A stretch of DNA of 64,000 nt from Thalassospira lucentensis MCCC 1A00383 = DSM 14000 (lineage in GTDB: Bacteria; Pseudomonadota; Alphaproteobacteria; Rhodospirillales; Thalassospiraceae): contig NZ_ATWN01000006.1 in the NCBI RefSeq assembly GCF_000421265.1, positions 186,001 to 250,000 of the forward strand, in the 5' to 3' direction. Positions 27,321 to 36,531 of this stretch are shown in pieces; the first letter of the stretch is position 1; every line of letters begins with the position of its first letter. Under the pieces are notes generated by a model. The model ran no database searches. It saw only the letters and a list, made by a program, of their open reading frames with translations, and was not told where the DNA came from. Position numbers and translations under genes: made by a program.

Positions 27321-28637
27321 TCAATCCGCAATTCCGGCCAGTTCAGGCAACAATTTGCCGATAATGGCAAAGGCCTCATCGACCTGATCAAACGGAATGG
27401 TCAAAGGTGCCAACAGGCGCACCACATTGGCGTGTTCACCACTTGGCATTAACAATAGCCCGTTTGCGCGGGCCCCTTGCAATAAGGTTTGCAGACGCTT
27501 GGCCGATGGTGTGCCGTCATCTGCAATGATTTCAAAGGCGCGCATCGCGCCAATTCCGCGCATGTTGCCGATCACATGCCCACCGGGCAGATCGCGCAAC
27601 CATGCAATATGGGTCGCGTATTTCTCGCCAAGCTGTTTGGCCCGAACAAGGATCTTGTCATCGCGCAAAACATCAAACACCCCGGTCGCCGCCGCACAGG
27701 CCACCGGATTGCCCGAATACGTCCCGCCAAGCCCGCCCGGGGCCAGCGCATTCATCACATCTTCGGCCCCGGTGATCGCCGCCAGCGGAAAACCCCCACC
27801 GATCCCCTTGCCCATGACAAGGATATCGGGCGCCACCCCGGCATGCTCCATGGCAAACATCTTGCCCGTGCGGGCAAAGCCCGACTGAATTTCATCGGCA
27901 ATCAAAACCATGCCGTTGGCATCACACAGACGGCGCAGTTCAATCAGGAATGCCGCGTCACAGGCGCGAAATCCGCCTTCGCCCTGCACCGGCTCAATCA
28001 CAATTGCGCCGACCGATCCGACATCCGCTGACACCGAAAACAGCCTATTAATCGCCTCCATGCCATCCTCAACCGATACACCGGTTTCGGGGCAAGGATA
28101 TGGCAAATGCCAAACCGGCCCCGGAAGCGGGCCAAGCCCGGTTTTATAAGGCTTGGTTTTCCCCGTCAGCGCCAATGTCGCAAGCGTGCGCCCATGAAAA
28201 CCACCTTCAAAGGCAATCACCCCGGTCCGCCCGGTAAAGGCACGCGCGAGTTTAAGTGCGTTTTCCATCGCCTCTGCCCCGGAATTGGTCAGCATGGATT
28301 TTGCCGGACCTTCAATCGGACAATTGGCCGCCAGCCAGTCGGTGACCGCAACATACGGCTCATGAGGCAGCGCGTTAAAGCAGCTATGGGTAAAACGGTC
28401 GCACTGCTTGGCCACCCGCTCCATCACCACCGGATGGCGATGACCCACGGTTAAAACACCAATCCCGCCAATAAAATCGATATAGCGGTTGCCATCAACA
28501 TCCCAGGCCTCGGCATTCAATGCCCGATCCAGATAGACCGGATGAAGATTGCGCACACCAGACGACACCGACCCTGTCTTGCGATCACGGAGCATGGTGC
28601 TGGCGTTTACTTCTGTGGTGCGATCATCACGGGGCAT
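27321..28637 (-). CDS. Class III PLP aminotransferase (GabT-like; possible 2-aminoadipate transaminase)
   Basis: The product of about 438 residues is a fold-type I omega-aminotransferase. It shows YIDFIGGIGVLTVGHRHP, TNSGAEAMENALKLAR, EGGFHGRTLATLALTGK, LIADEIQSGFARTGKMFAMEH and the PLP lysine in DILVMGKGIGGGFPL near residue 277. GabT-type enzymes use 4-aminobutyrate or related amino donors with 2-oxoglutarate. In this operon 2-aminoadipate or a lysine derivative is a likely substrate, by inference. ATG 28637 is preferred because GGAG lies upstream; ATG 28688 would add 17 unconserved residues. Confidence 0.85.
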   Translation of the reverse strand: MPRDDRTTEVNASTMLRDRKTGSVSSGVRNLHPVYLDRALNAEAWDVDGNRYIDFIGGIGVLTVGHRHPVVMERVAKQCDRFTHSCFNALPHEPYVAVTDWLAANCPIEGPAKSMLTNSGAEAMENALKLARAFTGRTGVIAFEGGFHGRTLATLALTGKTKPYKTGLGPLPGPVWHLPYPCPETGVSVEDGMEAINRLFSVSADVGSVGAIVIEPVQGEGGFRACDAAFLIELRRLCDANGMVLIADEIQSGFARTGKMFAMEHAGVAPDILVMGKGIGGGFPLAAITGAEDVMNALAPGGLGGTYSGNPVACAAATGVFDVLRDDKILVRAKQLGEKYATHIAWLRDLPGGHVIGNMRGIGAMRAFEIIADDGTPSAKRLQTLLQGARANGLLLMPSGEHANVVRLLAPLTIPFDQVDEAFAIIGKLLPELAGIAD

Positions 28638-28705
28638 GTGGGGCGTGCTCCGGCCATTTGGGTTAAAGGGTTGATTTCGCAATATCATTTCGAAACCGAA
28701 TTAAA

Positions 28706-29893
28706 TTAAATAACATTGAGCTCAAGCACCGGCGCATTGTCGCGAATGCGTTGATAGCCAAACACCGACAGATCAAGGGTTTCATAGCCCCCCGTTGTGA
28801 TCAGTTCAGCAATACCGCGCCCGACTGCCGGACTTTGCTGCAATCCGTGGCCGGAAAATCCGTTGGCGAAAATGAAATTCGCAACATCCGTATGGCGGCC
28901 CAAAATCGCGTTCTGATCGAGCAAGTTATAGGCATAATGCCCGGCCCAGGCATTGATGACCTTGATCGCCTCAAACCGTTCGCACCGTTCATACAGACCC
29001 GGCCAGATGATGTCGTCAAACAGGCTGTGATCGACGTCAAAATCCCAGCATTCCGGGTCGCGCTCCTTGGGCGGGGCGATGCCGGTGATGAAAAATTCGC
29101 CTTCGGGCCGGACATAAAGCCCACTTGGATCAATCAGCATCGGGCAACTGGCATTGATGTCGGCCGCATCCCGGCAATCAAACACGAAAATGCAACGTTT
29201 GCGCGGCTCGACCGGAATTTCAAGACCCGCCATTCCGGCCAGTTTGGAACACCCGGTTCCCGCCGCATTGACAAGCTGGCCACAGCCAAACCGGCGACCG
29301 TCTTTTAACACAACACCGGTAATCTGATTGCCATCGCGCAGGACCTCGACCACTTCACCGTCGATATACTCCGCACCGCGACGGCGCGCCTGTTTGCGGA
29401 ACGACTGCATCAGGCAATAGGCATCAAACCACCCCTCGCCCGTGCGGCCCCAACAGCCCGCCGCCAAATCCGATGTCGTCATCCATGGGTATTTGGCCGC
29501 CAGCTCATCGGGCTCCATCCAGACAATATCGCCGCCAAATTCGGTCTGGGTCGCATGGTTATGGCGCAGGATATCGCGCCCGTCATCGGTCGCCAGAACC
29601 AGATAGCCCTTTTCATGCAGGGAAATGTCAACGTCCGGGTCAAGGTCACGTTTCAGATTGCGCAAAAAATCAATGCCATAACCCGACATTTCAATATTGA
29701 TCGGGGTTGAAAACTGCTGGCGGATCGATGCGGCTGACAAGGCGGTCGAACAAAATTCGTAATTGGGATCTTTTTCGATCACCAGAACCCGGCCCTTGAA
29801 ATCATCCCGGCCGGTCAGATGCCATGCGATGGAACTGCCAATAACCGCACCACCGACAATGATCACATCGTAATTTTGCGCTTCTGAACCCAT
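28706..29893 (-). CDS. DAO-family FAD-dependent oxidoreductase (possible L-pipecolate oxidase)
   Basis: The 395-residue flavoprotein has the N-terminal dinucleotide fold VIIVGGAVIGSSIAWHL (about residues 9-25) and a D-amino-acid-oxidase/glycine-oxidase-like body with YVRPEGEFFITGIAPP and the C-terminal NFIFANGFSGHGLQQSPAVGRGIAELI FAD-binding segment. It is first in an operon with an aminotransferase and an AmaB-type dehydrogenase, which suggests an AmaA-like role oxidising L-pipecolate or a similar cyclic amine. Sarcosine-oxidase-like activity on another amine cannot be excluded. An AAGGCGAGA precedes the ATG. Confidence 0.82.
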   Translation of the reverse strand: MGSEAQNYDVIIVGGAVIGSSIAWHLTGRDDFKGRVLVIEKDPNYEFCSTALSAASIRQQFSTPINIEMSGYGIDFLRNLKRDLDPDVDISLHEKGYLVLATDDGRDILRHNHATQTEFGGDIVWMEPDELAAKYPWMTTSDLAAGCWGRTGEGWFDAYCLMQSFRKQARRRGAEYIDGEVVEVLRDGNQITGVVLKDGRRFGCGQLVNAAGTGCSKLAGMAGLEIPVEPRKRCIFVFDCRDAADINASCPMLIDPSGLYVRPEGEFFITGIAPPKERDPECWDFDVDHSLFDDIIWPGLYERCERFEAIKVINAWAGHYAYNLLDQNAILGRHTDVANFIFANGFSGHGLQQSPAVGRGIAELITTGGYETLDLSVFGYQRIRDNAPVLELNVI

Positions 29894-30077
29894 TCTCGCC
29901 TTCTACCCGATAAACTGTGCAGGCCTTCTGGCCGTTCTTTATATTTCAGGATGCGCAGGATGACCAAAAAAGGGTCTTGAAAGGGTTTCTCCTTCCAAAT
30001 AATTATCAATTCCCGATCATCATGCGCTCTGGCCCATGACCCGAACGCTTCATCTGGCGGTGCGCGGGGGGCTTGGA

Positions 30078-30092
30078 ACCGTTTAAAACGGT
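30078..30092. promoter_or_regulatory. Palindromic candidate operator between the catabolic operon and lysR
   Basis: ACCGTTT-A-AAACGGT is a perfect 7-1-7 palindrome in the 276-bp divergent promoter region, 78 bp upstream of lysR and about 185 bp upstream of the FAD oxidoreductase. The location suits a site for the adjacent LysR regulator, although the compact palindrome is not a classical T-N11-A box. Confidence 0.5.
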
Positions 30093-30169
30093 ACGCCTTG
30101 GAAGAACAGCAAACAAACGATATATTCGCACCACATCATTCCATTTAGTCATGAACCGGAATTTGCCCC

Positions 30170-31069
30170 ATGCGTCGCGTCCTGCCATCCCTGACCGCCC
30201 TGCAATTCTTTGAAAGTTCGGCACGCCATCTTTCCTTCACCCGTGCCGCCGAAGAATTGAACGTGACCCAAAGTGCGATTAGCCGCCAAATCCGTGCGCT
30301 CGAAGAATATCTGGGACGTGATCTGTTTCGCCGCATCAAGAAACGTCTGAAACTGACCGCAGCAGGCGAAGCCTACGCCGCACAGGTGCGCGATCTTCTG
30401 GATCGGGCCGAGGCCGCAACCTTGCAGGTCATGGCCTATTCCGATGCGGGCGGGATGCTCACGGTCGGGACATTACCGACATTTGGCGCACGCTGGCTGG
30501 TGCCGCGTCTGGGCGATTTCAAAGCCACATGGCCCGATATTCAGTTAAACCTGATCACCCAGACCCGCGAATTTAATTTCGACCGCGAAGGCATCGATAT
30601 CGCCATTCATTTTGGCGATGACAATCTGCCGGGCTGCAAGTCCCATCGTTTGATGGGCGAAACCCTGATCGCGGTCTGCGCACCCAAAATACTGAAAGAA
30701 AACGACGATTTACCCATTGCCCGTGAACGGGTGCGCAATTGCACATTGCTGCAACATTCAACCCGTCCGCGCGCATGGCAGGACTGGCTGGCTGCAACTG
30801 GCGTTGCCGTGGTCGATGAGTTGGCCGGTCCCCGGTTTGAACATTTCCACATGGTCATTCAGGCCGCTGTTGCCGGACTTGGCTTGGCCCTTTTGCCGGA
30901 ATTTCTGGTACGTGAAGAACTTGAAAGCGGGCGGCTGGTTGCCCCGTTTGATGTCTCAATCCCCAACCATCACGCCTATTACGTTGTTTATCCGCAGGAA
31001 AAGGAAAACAACTTTGCCGTGCGGGCCTTTCGCGACTGGATTCTCAGTTCCTCACAGAGCATTGATTAA
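30170..31069 (+). CDS. LysR-family transcriptional regulator (GcvA-like)
   Basis: The 299-residue protein starts with a GcvA-type helix-turn-helix (LPSLTALQFFESSARHLSFTRAAEELNVTQSAISRQIRALEEYLGRDLF, residues 5-53) and continues with a periplasmic-binding-fold effector domain (LTVGTLPTFGARWLVPRLGDF, VAGLGLALLPEFLV). It is divergent from the FAD oxidoreductase-aminotransferase-dehydrogenase operon and is the likely local regulator. The effector is unknown; a pathway intermediate such as pipecolate or aminoadipate is a guess. Confidence 0.9.
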   Translation: MRRVLPSLTALQFFESSARHLSFTRAAEELNVTQSAISRQIRALEEYLGRDLFRRIKKRLKLTAAGEAYAAQVRDLLDRAEAATLQVMAYSDAGGMLTVGTLPTFGARWLVPRLGDFKATWPDIQLNLITQTREFNFDREGIDIAIHFGDDNLPGCKSHRLMGETLIAVCAPKILKENDDLPIARERVRNCTLLQHSTRPRAWQDWLAATGVAVVDELAGPRFEHFHMVIQAAVAGLGLALLPEFLVREELESGRLVAPFDVSIPNHHAYYVVYPQEKENNFAVRAFRDWILSSSQSID

Positions 31070-31218
31070 TAAAACCCATCTGAAAACGGGGCGGAAATGC
31101 TTGCCAAGCAATCTTGTTTAGAAAAACCTGAACCTGCCGCCACCTTGAACTGTGCCAGCAAATCCCCAAATCAACGAGTCAACCAACAGCACGTCAAAAT
31201 TCAACTTCGGGTCCACAT

Positions 31219-31764
31219 ATGAAGTATCAAACCATGGCTTCAGTCAAAGATGCGCCCACCGACACAGTAACCTTGGACAAACAGTCATTCCTGACTGAAA
31301 TGATCCGCGACCTGAGTGGCACCCTGCAAGATGTGATCGGGATCGAAGAAGCATCCGGCATGATCAGCATTGTTGGCGCGACAATCGGGAAAGACCTGAA
31401 CGCGCAATATCGCCAACAGTTCGCAACAGATCAAATGACAGTCGATCAGGTTTGCCATACCCTTGTCGACTTAAAACGCCGCATTGACGGCGGGTTTAAA
31501 GTCACCGAAGTCACCAGAGAAGCCATCATTCTGGAAAATACCGCATGTCCGTTTGGCAAGGCGGTCATTGGGCGCAAGTCAATGTGCATGATGACGTCAA
31601 ACGTCTTTGGCAAGATTACCGCTGAAAACCTTGGATATGCCCGGGTGGAACTTAAGGAAACAATTGCGCAAGGCGACAAAGGATGCCGTGTTGTGATCAA
31701 ATTAAATCCGTCAGATTCCATAGATGAAATTGATGGGCGTGAGTATTTCAGGGAAGATGACTGA
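31219..31764 (+). CDS. Methanogen-output-domain-like (MetOD1) protein
   Basis: The 181-residue soluble protein has an N-terminal helical part (about residues 22-90) and a beta-rich C-terminal half with the motif TACPFGKAVIGRKSMCMMTSNVFGKI (about 112-135). This resembles the CPF-G...C motif of the methanogen output domain 1 family seen in bacterial signalling proteins and recalls V4R-like domains. The two or three cysteines may bind a metal or small ligand, by inference. Its last codons overlap the start of the diguanylate cyclase gene, so it may be a partner or sensor for that enzyme. A second in-frame ATG lies at 31234. Confidence 0.65.
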   Translation: MKYQTMASVKDAPTDTVTLDKQSFLTEMIRDLSGTLQDVIGIEEASGMISIVGATIGKDLNAQYRQQFATDQMTVDQVCHTLVDLKRRIDGGFKVTEVTREAIILENTACPFGKAVIGRKSMCMMTSNVFGKITAENLGYARVELKETIAQGDKGCRVVIKLNPSDSIDEIDGREYFREDD

Positions 31765-32776
31765 AGACCTTCCCCCACACGTCAGCCAAACAACAATGTC
31801 CCTGATTTCTGCGATCAGTGACCCTGTGGTCGTATGCAAGGTTACCGGCGAAATCGCATTCCTTAATCCGGCTGCCCGCCGTTTCCTTCAGGACACCGGA
31901 ACGGGCGGTTCTGATGCTGTTGAAGATGCAAGTATTCTCGATCTTTTCCCAGACAACGTCTCGAACTTAAGCAAAGTTATGTCGTTATGCCGAACTCAAA
32001 GCGGAATATTTCCCGGCAGCTTGCATATCGCACATACCGACGAAAATGACCGAAACCAATCACGTTTACCATTTCAAGGATCGATGCTTCGGCTGCAAGG
32101 CCATCAGCCAAGTCACGTGCTGCTGCGCTTCATTGCGTCCAGTTCCGTATCCCGGCACCAGTTTGAAGAACTCAATGCGACCTTGCGCAAAAAGAACAGG
32201 CAGCTTCTTTTTGAACGCGAAAAGTCGCGAAAGGACACGCTGACCGGCCTGTGGAAGCGTTCCACCCTGTTTAGCGAACTTCCGCGTTACATTCAGCGCA
32301 TCGAGGATCAGGAAAGACCAACGTCTTTCGCGGTTATTGATCTGGATAATTTCAAAGAAATCAATGACCTTCATGGTCACCCTTGTGGCGATAAGGTCTT
32401 GGCATGTTTGGGGGAATTGCTTCTTCAGGAATGTCGTTCCCTTGACAAAGTTGCAAGAATTGGCGGTGAAGAATTCGCATTGATCCTGCCCAATACCAGC
32501 TTCTTGGAAGCCGATAAAGCATGCCAACGCATCAGAGAACGGATTAAACAAACCCATGTCCAATACGAGGGTCACGAAATCCAGATAACCGCAAGCTTTG
32601 GCCTGACAGAGATTACAATCGGCGAGGCAGCAGAAGAGGTCTATAAAAGGGCTGATTATGCCCTATATGCGGCGAAAAAAGCCGGTAGGGACAAAGTCGC
32701 GGTGATTGAGCCAGGATCCAGCAGATCACGCATCACACAGGCTGAAAATATCCAGATATCTAAAGAACATCCATAG
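31757..32776 (+). CDS. PAS-GGDEF diguanylate cyclase
   Basis: The product of about 339 residues has an N-terminal PAS-like domain (SLISAISDPVVVCKVTGEIAFLNPAARRFL, about 15-120), a coiled linker and a GGDEF domain. The active-site motif is GGEEF at residues 236-240. RSLD at 227-230 is an RxxD inhibitory site exactly five residues before it, so the enzyme looks both active and product-inhibited. It should make cyclic di-GMP. It has no membrane segment and overlaps the upstream gene by 8 bp. In-frame ATGs at 31724 and 31733 would lengthen it; 31757 is favoured by the AGGGAAG just upstream. Confidence 0.9.
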   Translation: MTEDLPPHVSQTTMSLISAISDPVVVCKVTGEIAFLNPAARRFLQDTGTGGSDAVEDASILDLFPDNVSNLSKVMSLCRTQSGIFPGSLHIAHTDENDRNQSRLPFQGSMLRLQGHQPSHVLLRFIASSSVSRHQFEELNATLRKKNRQLLFEREKSRKDTLTGLWKRSTLFSELPRYIQRIEDQERPTSFAVIDLDNFKEINDLHGHPCGDKVLACLGELLLQECRSLDKVARIGGEEFALILPNTSFLEADKACQRIRERIKQTHVQYEGHEIQITASFGLTEITIGEAAEEVYKRADYALYAAKKAGRDKVAVIEPGSSRSRITQAENIQISKEHP

Positions 32777-32954
32777 ATGACCTGATCATTGATGTGTGCC
32801 TGTTGGCGTGAAACAGGCAAACATCGCAAACACGAAATTGTGTTGCTGATCGAGGTCCTCAACCCTAAAGTCAACATTCTAAAGTATAGGGTTTGCTGTT
32901 CTGACGGTCAGCCATAAAGACCAAAGTCGGGAACAGGTTAAGAGGGGATAGGGT

Positions 32955-34661
32955 GTGTCGCTGCTTGAGGATCGTCTTGAACGTTACAATGTTTTGCCCG
33001 CAACCTTTGAGATTTTGCACAAGGCATCTCGTGATGTTCAGGGTGGGTCGGCAACACGGGCCGCGCAGTTCTACGAAATCATTTCGCAAAACCCGCCCCC
33101 ACATCAGGCTGTTATTGATGATGCGGTCCGTAAAGACCTCACCAACAGCCTGCAAACCCACTGGCAAAACCTGTTTGATGGCAAACTCGACGACGCGTTC
33201 GTCCGACAATCGATTGAAATTGGTCGACGCCACGAAGAATACGGCATTACCCCAAAGCTTTACATTGCCGCTTATAACGCCGTTACCGATGCGCTGATTG
33301 AAACCATCATTTTGAAATTCCGCTGGCGGGCATCGGATGCCGCCCGGATCGTCACGTCCCTGACATCGGTGATGTTGCTTGATATCGAACTGACCCTGAC
33401 GGCCTATTGCGATGCCAGTGCGCACAACCGCCACACCACGTCGGAAAATGCCTTTGCCGATCAGCAGCTCGATCGCACCATGGACCTGTCGGTCGCGATT
33501 AATGAAAGTGCGATTTCCAATGCCCGGATGATGAATGTCATCGAGGATGTTGACCGCCGCGCGCAATCAATCTCGGCCGCCGTCGATCAGATGGTATCAG
33601 GCATCAGCAACATTGCCGAAAATGGCAAGGTTGCTGCGGAAAATGCCCAAGATGCCATCGAAGTCACCCGCACCGGACAGGAAACCGTGCGCGAAGCCGT
33701 TTCAAGCATGGCCGAAATCGCCCATGCGGTCAGCGATGCGTCCAAACGGGTCGATGTTCTGGCCGAGGCATCGCAAAAAATCGGCGAAATCGTTGAACAG
33801 ATCGAAGCCATTGCATCGGAAACCAACCTTCTGGCGCTTAACGCAACCATCGAGGCCGCCCGCGCCGGTGAAGCGGGTAAGGGCTTTGCCGTGGTTGCCA
33901 ACGAGGTCAAAGCCCTAAGTCAACAAACCGCGCGTGCCACCGAAAGCATCCGCGAACGCATTGCCAATCTTCAGGGCGAAACAGATGGCATTGTCGATGC
34001 CATGAACCTTGGCACCGATGCGGTATCACGCGGACAGGATGTCATGGGGGAAGTCGCCCGCGAAATCGGCGAAATCGGTTCCAAGATGGAAGACACCACC
34101 CAGCGCATCGCCGATATTTCCAATATTCTGGATGAACAAAACATCGCAACCGATGCGGTGCGCGATGGCATCACCGGTATTGCCAATCAAACCGGCGGTC
34201 AGGTCAGCGCGATCCGGTCGGCCATTGAAACCGTTGGCGAGGTCGAAGGCCTGATTGATAAACAGGTTGCCGAACTGGTGCAATATGACATCCCCAACCG
34301 CACGATCCGAAGTGCGCGGGCCGAACATGCCGTTTATTTCAAAACCGTCGCCGAAGTTCTGGCCGGGCTGACCGATGCGGACAAGGTCGAGATGGGGACG
34401 TCTGATACCTGCCGGTTTGGCAAATGGTATGACAGCCCGGCGGCCGATCCGTTCCGCAAACTGCCCGGATTTGCGGCCGTCCGTGCCCCGCACGAAGCCC
34501 AGCATACCGCGGGTCACGCGGCCCTTCGTGCCTTTGCCAATCGCGATCAGGACGCCGCCGAAACGGCCTTTGCCCAGATGGAAAATGCAACGCAGGATGT
34601 TTTGGCCGCGCTAAAACAACTGGCCGAAGAAGCCCGCGACGTTCACCCCGATGCCGCCTGA
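32955..34661 (+). CDS. Soluble globin-coupled chemoreceptor with C-terminal CZB zinc-binding domain
   Basis: The 568-residue protein begins with a protoglobin domain (about residues 10-160) whose likely proximal haem ligand is His93 in [18 protein letters not shown]. It continues with an MCP signalling hairpin ([37 protein letters not shown], about 278-314). It ends with a CZB domain: His456, Cys486 in DTCRFGKWY, and His513 and His517 (HEAQH). No transmembrane helix is present, so it is a cytoplasmic aerotaxis-type receptor. CZB domains bind zinc and sense hypochlorous acid or zinc in other bacteria. The GTG start has GAGGGG upstream. Its 3' end overlaps hmuV on the other strand by 19 bp. Confidence 0.9.
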   Translation: MSLLEDRLERYNVLPATFEILHKASRDVQGGSATRAAQFYEIISQNPPPHQAVIDDAVRKDLTNSLQTHWQNLFDGKLDDAFVRQSIEIGRRHEEYGITPKLYIAAYNAVTDALIETIILKFRWRASDAARIVTSLTSVMLLDIELTLTAYCDASAHNRHTTSENAFADQQLDRTMDLSVAINESAISNARMMNVIEDVDRRAQSISAAVDQMVSGISNIAENGKVAAENAQDAIEVTRTGQETVREAVSSMAEIAHAVSDASKRVDVLAEASQKIGEIVEQIEAIASETNLLALNATIEAARAGEAGKGFAVVANEVKALSQQTARATESIRERIANLQGETDGIVDAMNLGTDAVSRGQDVMGEVAREIGEIGSKMEDTTQRIADISNILDEQNIATDAVRDGITGIANQTGGQVSAIRSAIETVGEVEGLIDKQVAELVQYDIPNRTIRSARAEHAVYFKTVAEVLAGLTDADKVEMGTSDTCRFGKWYDSPAADPFRKLPGFAAVRAPHEAQHTAGHAALRAFANRDQDAAETAFAQMENATQDVLAALKQLAEEARDVHPDAA

Positions 34662-35449
34662 CTGACCAGCACAGCCCCACCATCTGGATCGGGAATGGCC
34701 CGGATGGGGCTTTTAAACACAGTCGAAAGCAAGTCGGGGGTCATGACGTCCTGAACCGCTCCTTGCGCGACCATTTCGCCAGCTTGTAAAACAGCAACCC
34801 GGTCGGCATAGGCCGTGACCTGATTAAAATCATGCAGAATCATCAAAACCCCCACCCCGTTCTGGCGAGCTTCGCGCCGCGCGACCGAAAGCAAGGCATG
34901 CTGATGGGCAACATCAAGTCCCGATGTTGGCTCGTCAAGTAACAGGAATCTTGCCCTAACCGGGGCGTGATCCCCATCCATCCCCCATACCTGCACAAGT
35001 GCCCGAGCAAGATGGACGCGTTGCTTTTCCCCACCCGACAACGCCGGATAGGCACGATCTGCCAGATGCCCGATATCGGCAAGGGCAATGGCCCGTTCGA
35101 CCAGTGTCTGGTCATGCATGCGCGTTGATATCTTGCGAAACGGCGACCGGCCAAGGGCCACGACATCGCGCACGGCAAAGGGGAATGTCATTGACGTTGC
35201 TTGTGGCATCACTGCACGTTCCTGCGCCAACGTCAGGGCCGGCAGCTTTGACACATCGTGACCGTTCTGGGTGACTGTCCCGTCGGCAACGCCGTGTTCA
35301 CCGGCAAGAACCTTTAACAAGGTTGATTTTCCCGCCCCATTTGGCCCCAAAACCGCCAAAACTTCACCGGCGGCCAATGAGACGGAAATATCGCGCAACA
35401 AATACCGCCCACGGGCCAGAAAACTGATGTTGTGCGCCGTCAGGGTCAT
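34643..35449 (-). CDS. hmuV: Haemin ABC transporter ATP-binding protein
   Basis: This 268-residue ATPase energises haem import with HmuU and HmuT. Walker A is GPNGAGKST (about 35-43), the Q-loop is [11 protein letters not shown], the signature is [15 protein letters not shown] and Walker B is [14 protein letters not shown], with the switch His in MILHDFN. The insertion [12 protein letters not shown] before Walker B is typical of HmuV. It overlaps hmuU by ATGA. It is the last gene of the haem operon and overlaps the convergent chemoreceptor gene. Confidence 0.95.
   Translation of the reverse strand: MTLTAHNISFLARGRYLLRDISVSLAAGEVLAVLGPNGAGKSTLLKVLAGEHGVADGTVTQNGHDVSKLPALTLAQERAVMPQATSMTFPFAVRDVVALGRSPFRKISTRMHDQTLVERAIALADIGHLADRAYPALSGGEKQRVHLARALVQVWGMDGDHAPVRARFLLLDEPTSGLDVAHQHALLSVARREARQNGVGVLMILHDFNQVTAYADRVAVLQAGEMVAQGAVQDVMTPDLLSTVFKSPIRAIPDPDGGAVLVSQAASG
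34673..34714 (+). terminator. Possible chemoreceptor terminator embedded in hmuV
   Basis: AGCCCCA (34673-34679) pairs with TGGGGCT (34705-34711), followed by TTTT on the plus strand. It lies 12 bp after the chemoreceptor stop but inside the hmuV coding sequence. The loop is large, so the call is tentative. Confidence 0.4.
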
Positions 35450-36531
35450 ATCCGCCGCCTTTTCTTTTCACGCATCAACAGACCCAGGAAAAACGGCCCG
35501 CCGACAATCCCGGTGACAAGCCCAATCGGCAATTCGGCAGGCAAAACAATGATCCGGGCGACCGCATCCGCCCCGGTCAGGATCGCCGCCCCGCAAATCG
35601 CCGATGCGGGCAGGACATAACGGTTATCGGGCCCGGTGACCAAGCGCACCAGATGGGGGGCAACCAGCCCGACAAAGCCGATAATGCCCGATACCGCCAC
35701 CGCCGCCCCGACGACCAATGCGGTCACCACGGTCGCCCGGCGTTTCAGACGTTCAACCTCGATCCCAAGATGGCGGGCTTCGGCCTCGCCCAGTAAAAAC
35801 AGGTTCAGCGACGTCCCCAGACTGACAAGATATCCCGCACCAAGGGCTATGATCAGCAAGGCCGGTCCGTCCGCCGGTCCATTGCCCGAAAGTGCGCCCA
35901 TTTGCCAGAATGTCAGACTGCGCAACTGGGCATCGTCGGCCATATAGGTAAAGACACCCACCCCGGCAAAGGCAATGGCATTGATCGCCACCCCGATCAG
36001 CAACATGATCGCCGCGTCGGTATGCCCGTCCTGACGTGATAAAACCCGAATCACCCCGGTTGCTAAAACAGCCCCGGCGAATGCGGCCACCGGCACCCCA
36101 TAGGGGCCCACAACCGGGTAATAGCTGCCCAGAACAATATGACCGGCAACAATCATTGCCACCGCGCCAAAGGCGGCACTGGCCGAAACCCCGATGATGC
36201 CGGGATCGGCAATCGGATTGCGAAACAGGCTTTGCATCACCGCACCCGCAAGGCCAAGGCCCGCGCCGATGACAATCGCGCGCAGAATCCGGGGCAGCCG
36301 CAAATGATCAAGGACACGGGCATCAAATTCCTCAATCCCCGTTCCCATCAAACCCATGCGGTGCAGGATGTGATGGATGACATCGCCCAGATCAATCGGG
36401 GCACCACCCGTCCCCAGCGATATCACCGTCACCACCAACAGCCCCAATGCCAGAAACATCAGAACCATGACGGACCGATTGATTGGTATGTGCATCCAAG
36501 GCGATGCCACCATCTTCTTCACGCCACTCAC
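35446..36531 (-). CDS. hmuU: Haemin ABC transporter permease
   Basis: The 361-residue BtuC/FecCD-type permease has about nine or ten membrane helices. Family segments are LRLPRILRAIVIGAGLGLAGAVMQSLFRNPIADPGIIGVSASAAFGA, FWQMGALSG and ISGIIGFVGLVAPHLVRLVTG, the coupling region that contacts HmuV. It overlaps both neighbours (hmuT upstream and hmuV downstream) by four bases, so the three are translationally coupled. Confidence 0.95.
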   Translation of the reverse strand: MSGVKKMVASPWMHIPINRSVMVLMFLALGLLVVTVISLGTGGAPIDLGDVIHHILHRMGLMGTGIEEFDARVLDHLRLPRILRAIVIGAGLGLAGAVMQSLFRNPIADPGIIGVSASAAFGAVAMIVAGHIVLGSYYPVVGPYGVPVAAFAGAVLATGVIRVLSRQDGHTDAAIMLLIGVAINAIAFAGVGVFTYMADDAQLRSLTFWQMGALSGNGPADGPALLIIALGAGYLVSLGTSLNLFLLGEAEARHLGIEVERLKRRATVVTALVVGAAVAVSGIIGFVGLVAPHLVRLVTGPDNRYVLPASAICGAAILTGADAVARIIVLPAELPIGLVTGIVGGPFFLGLLMREKKRRRI

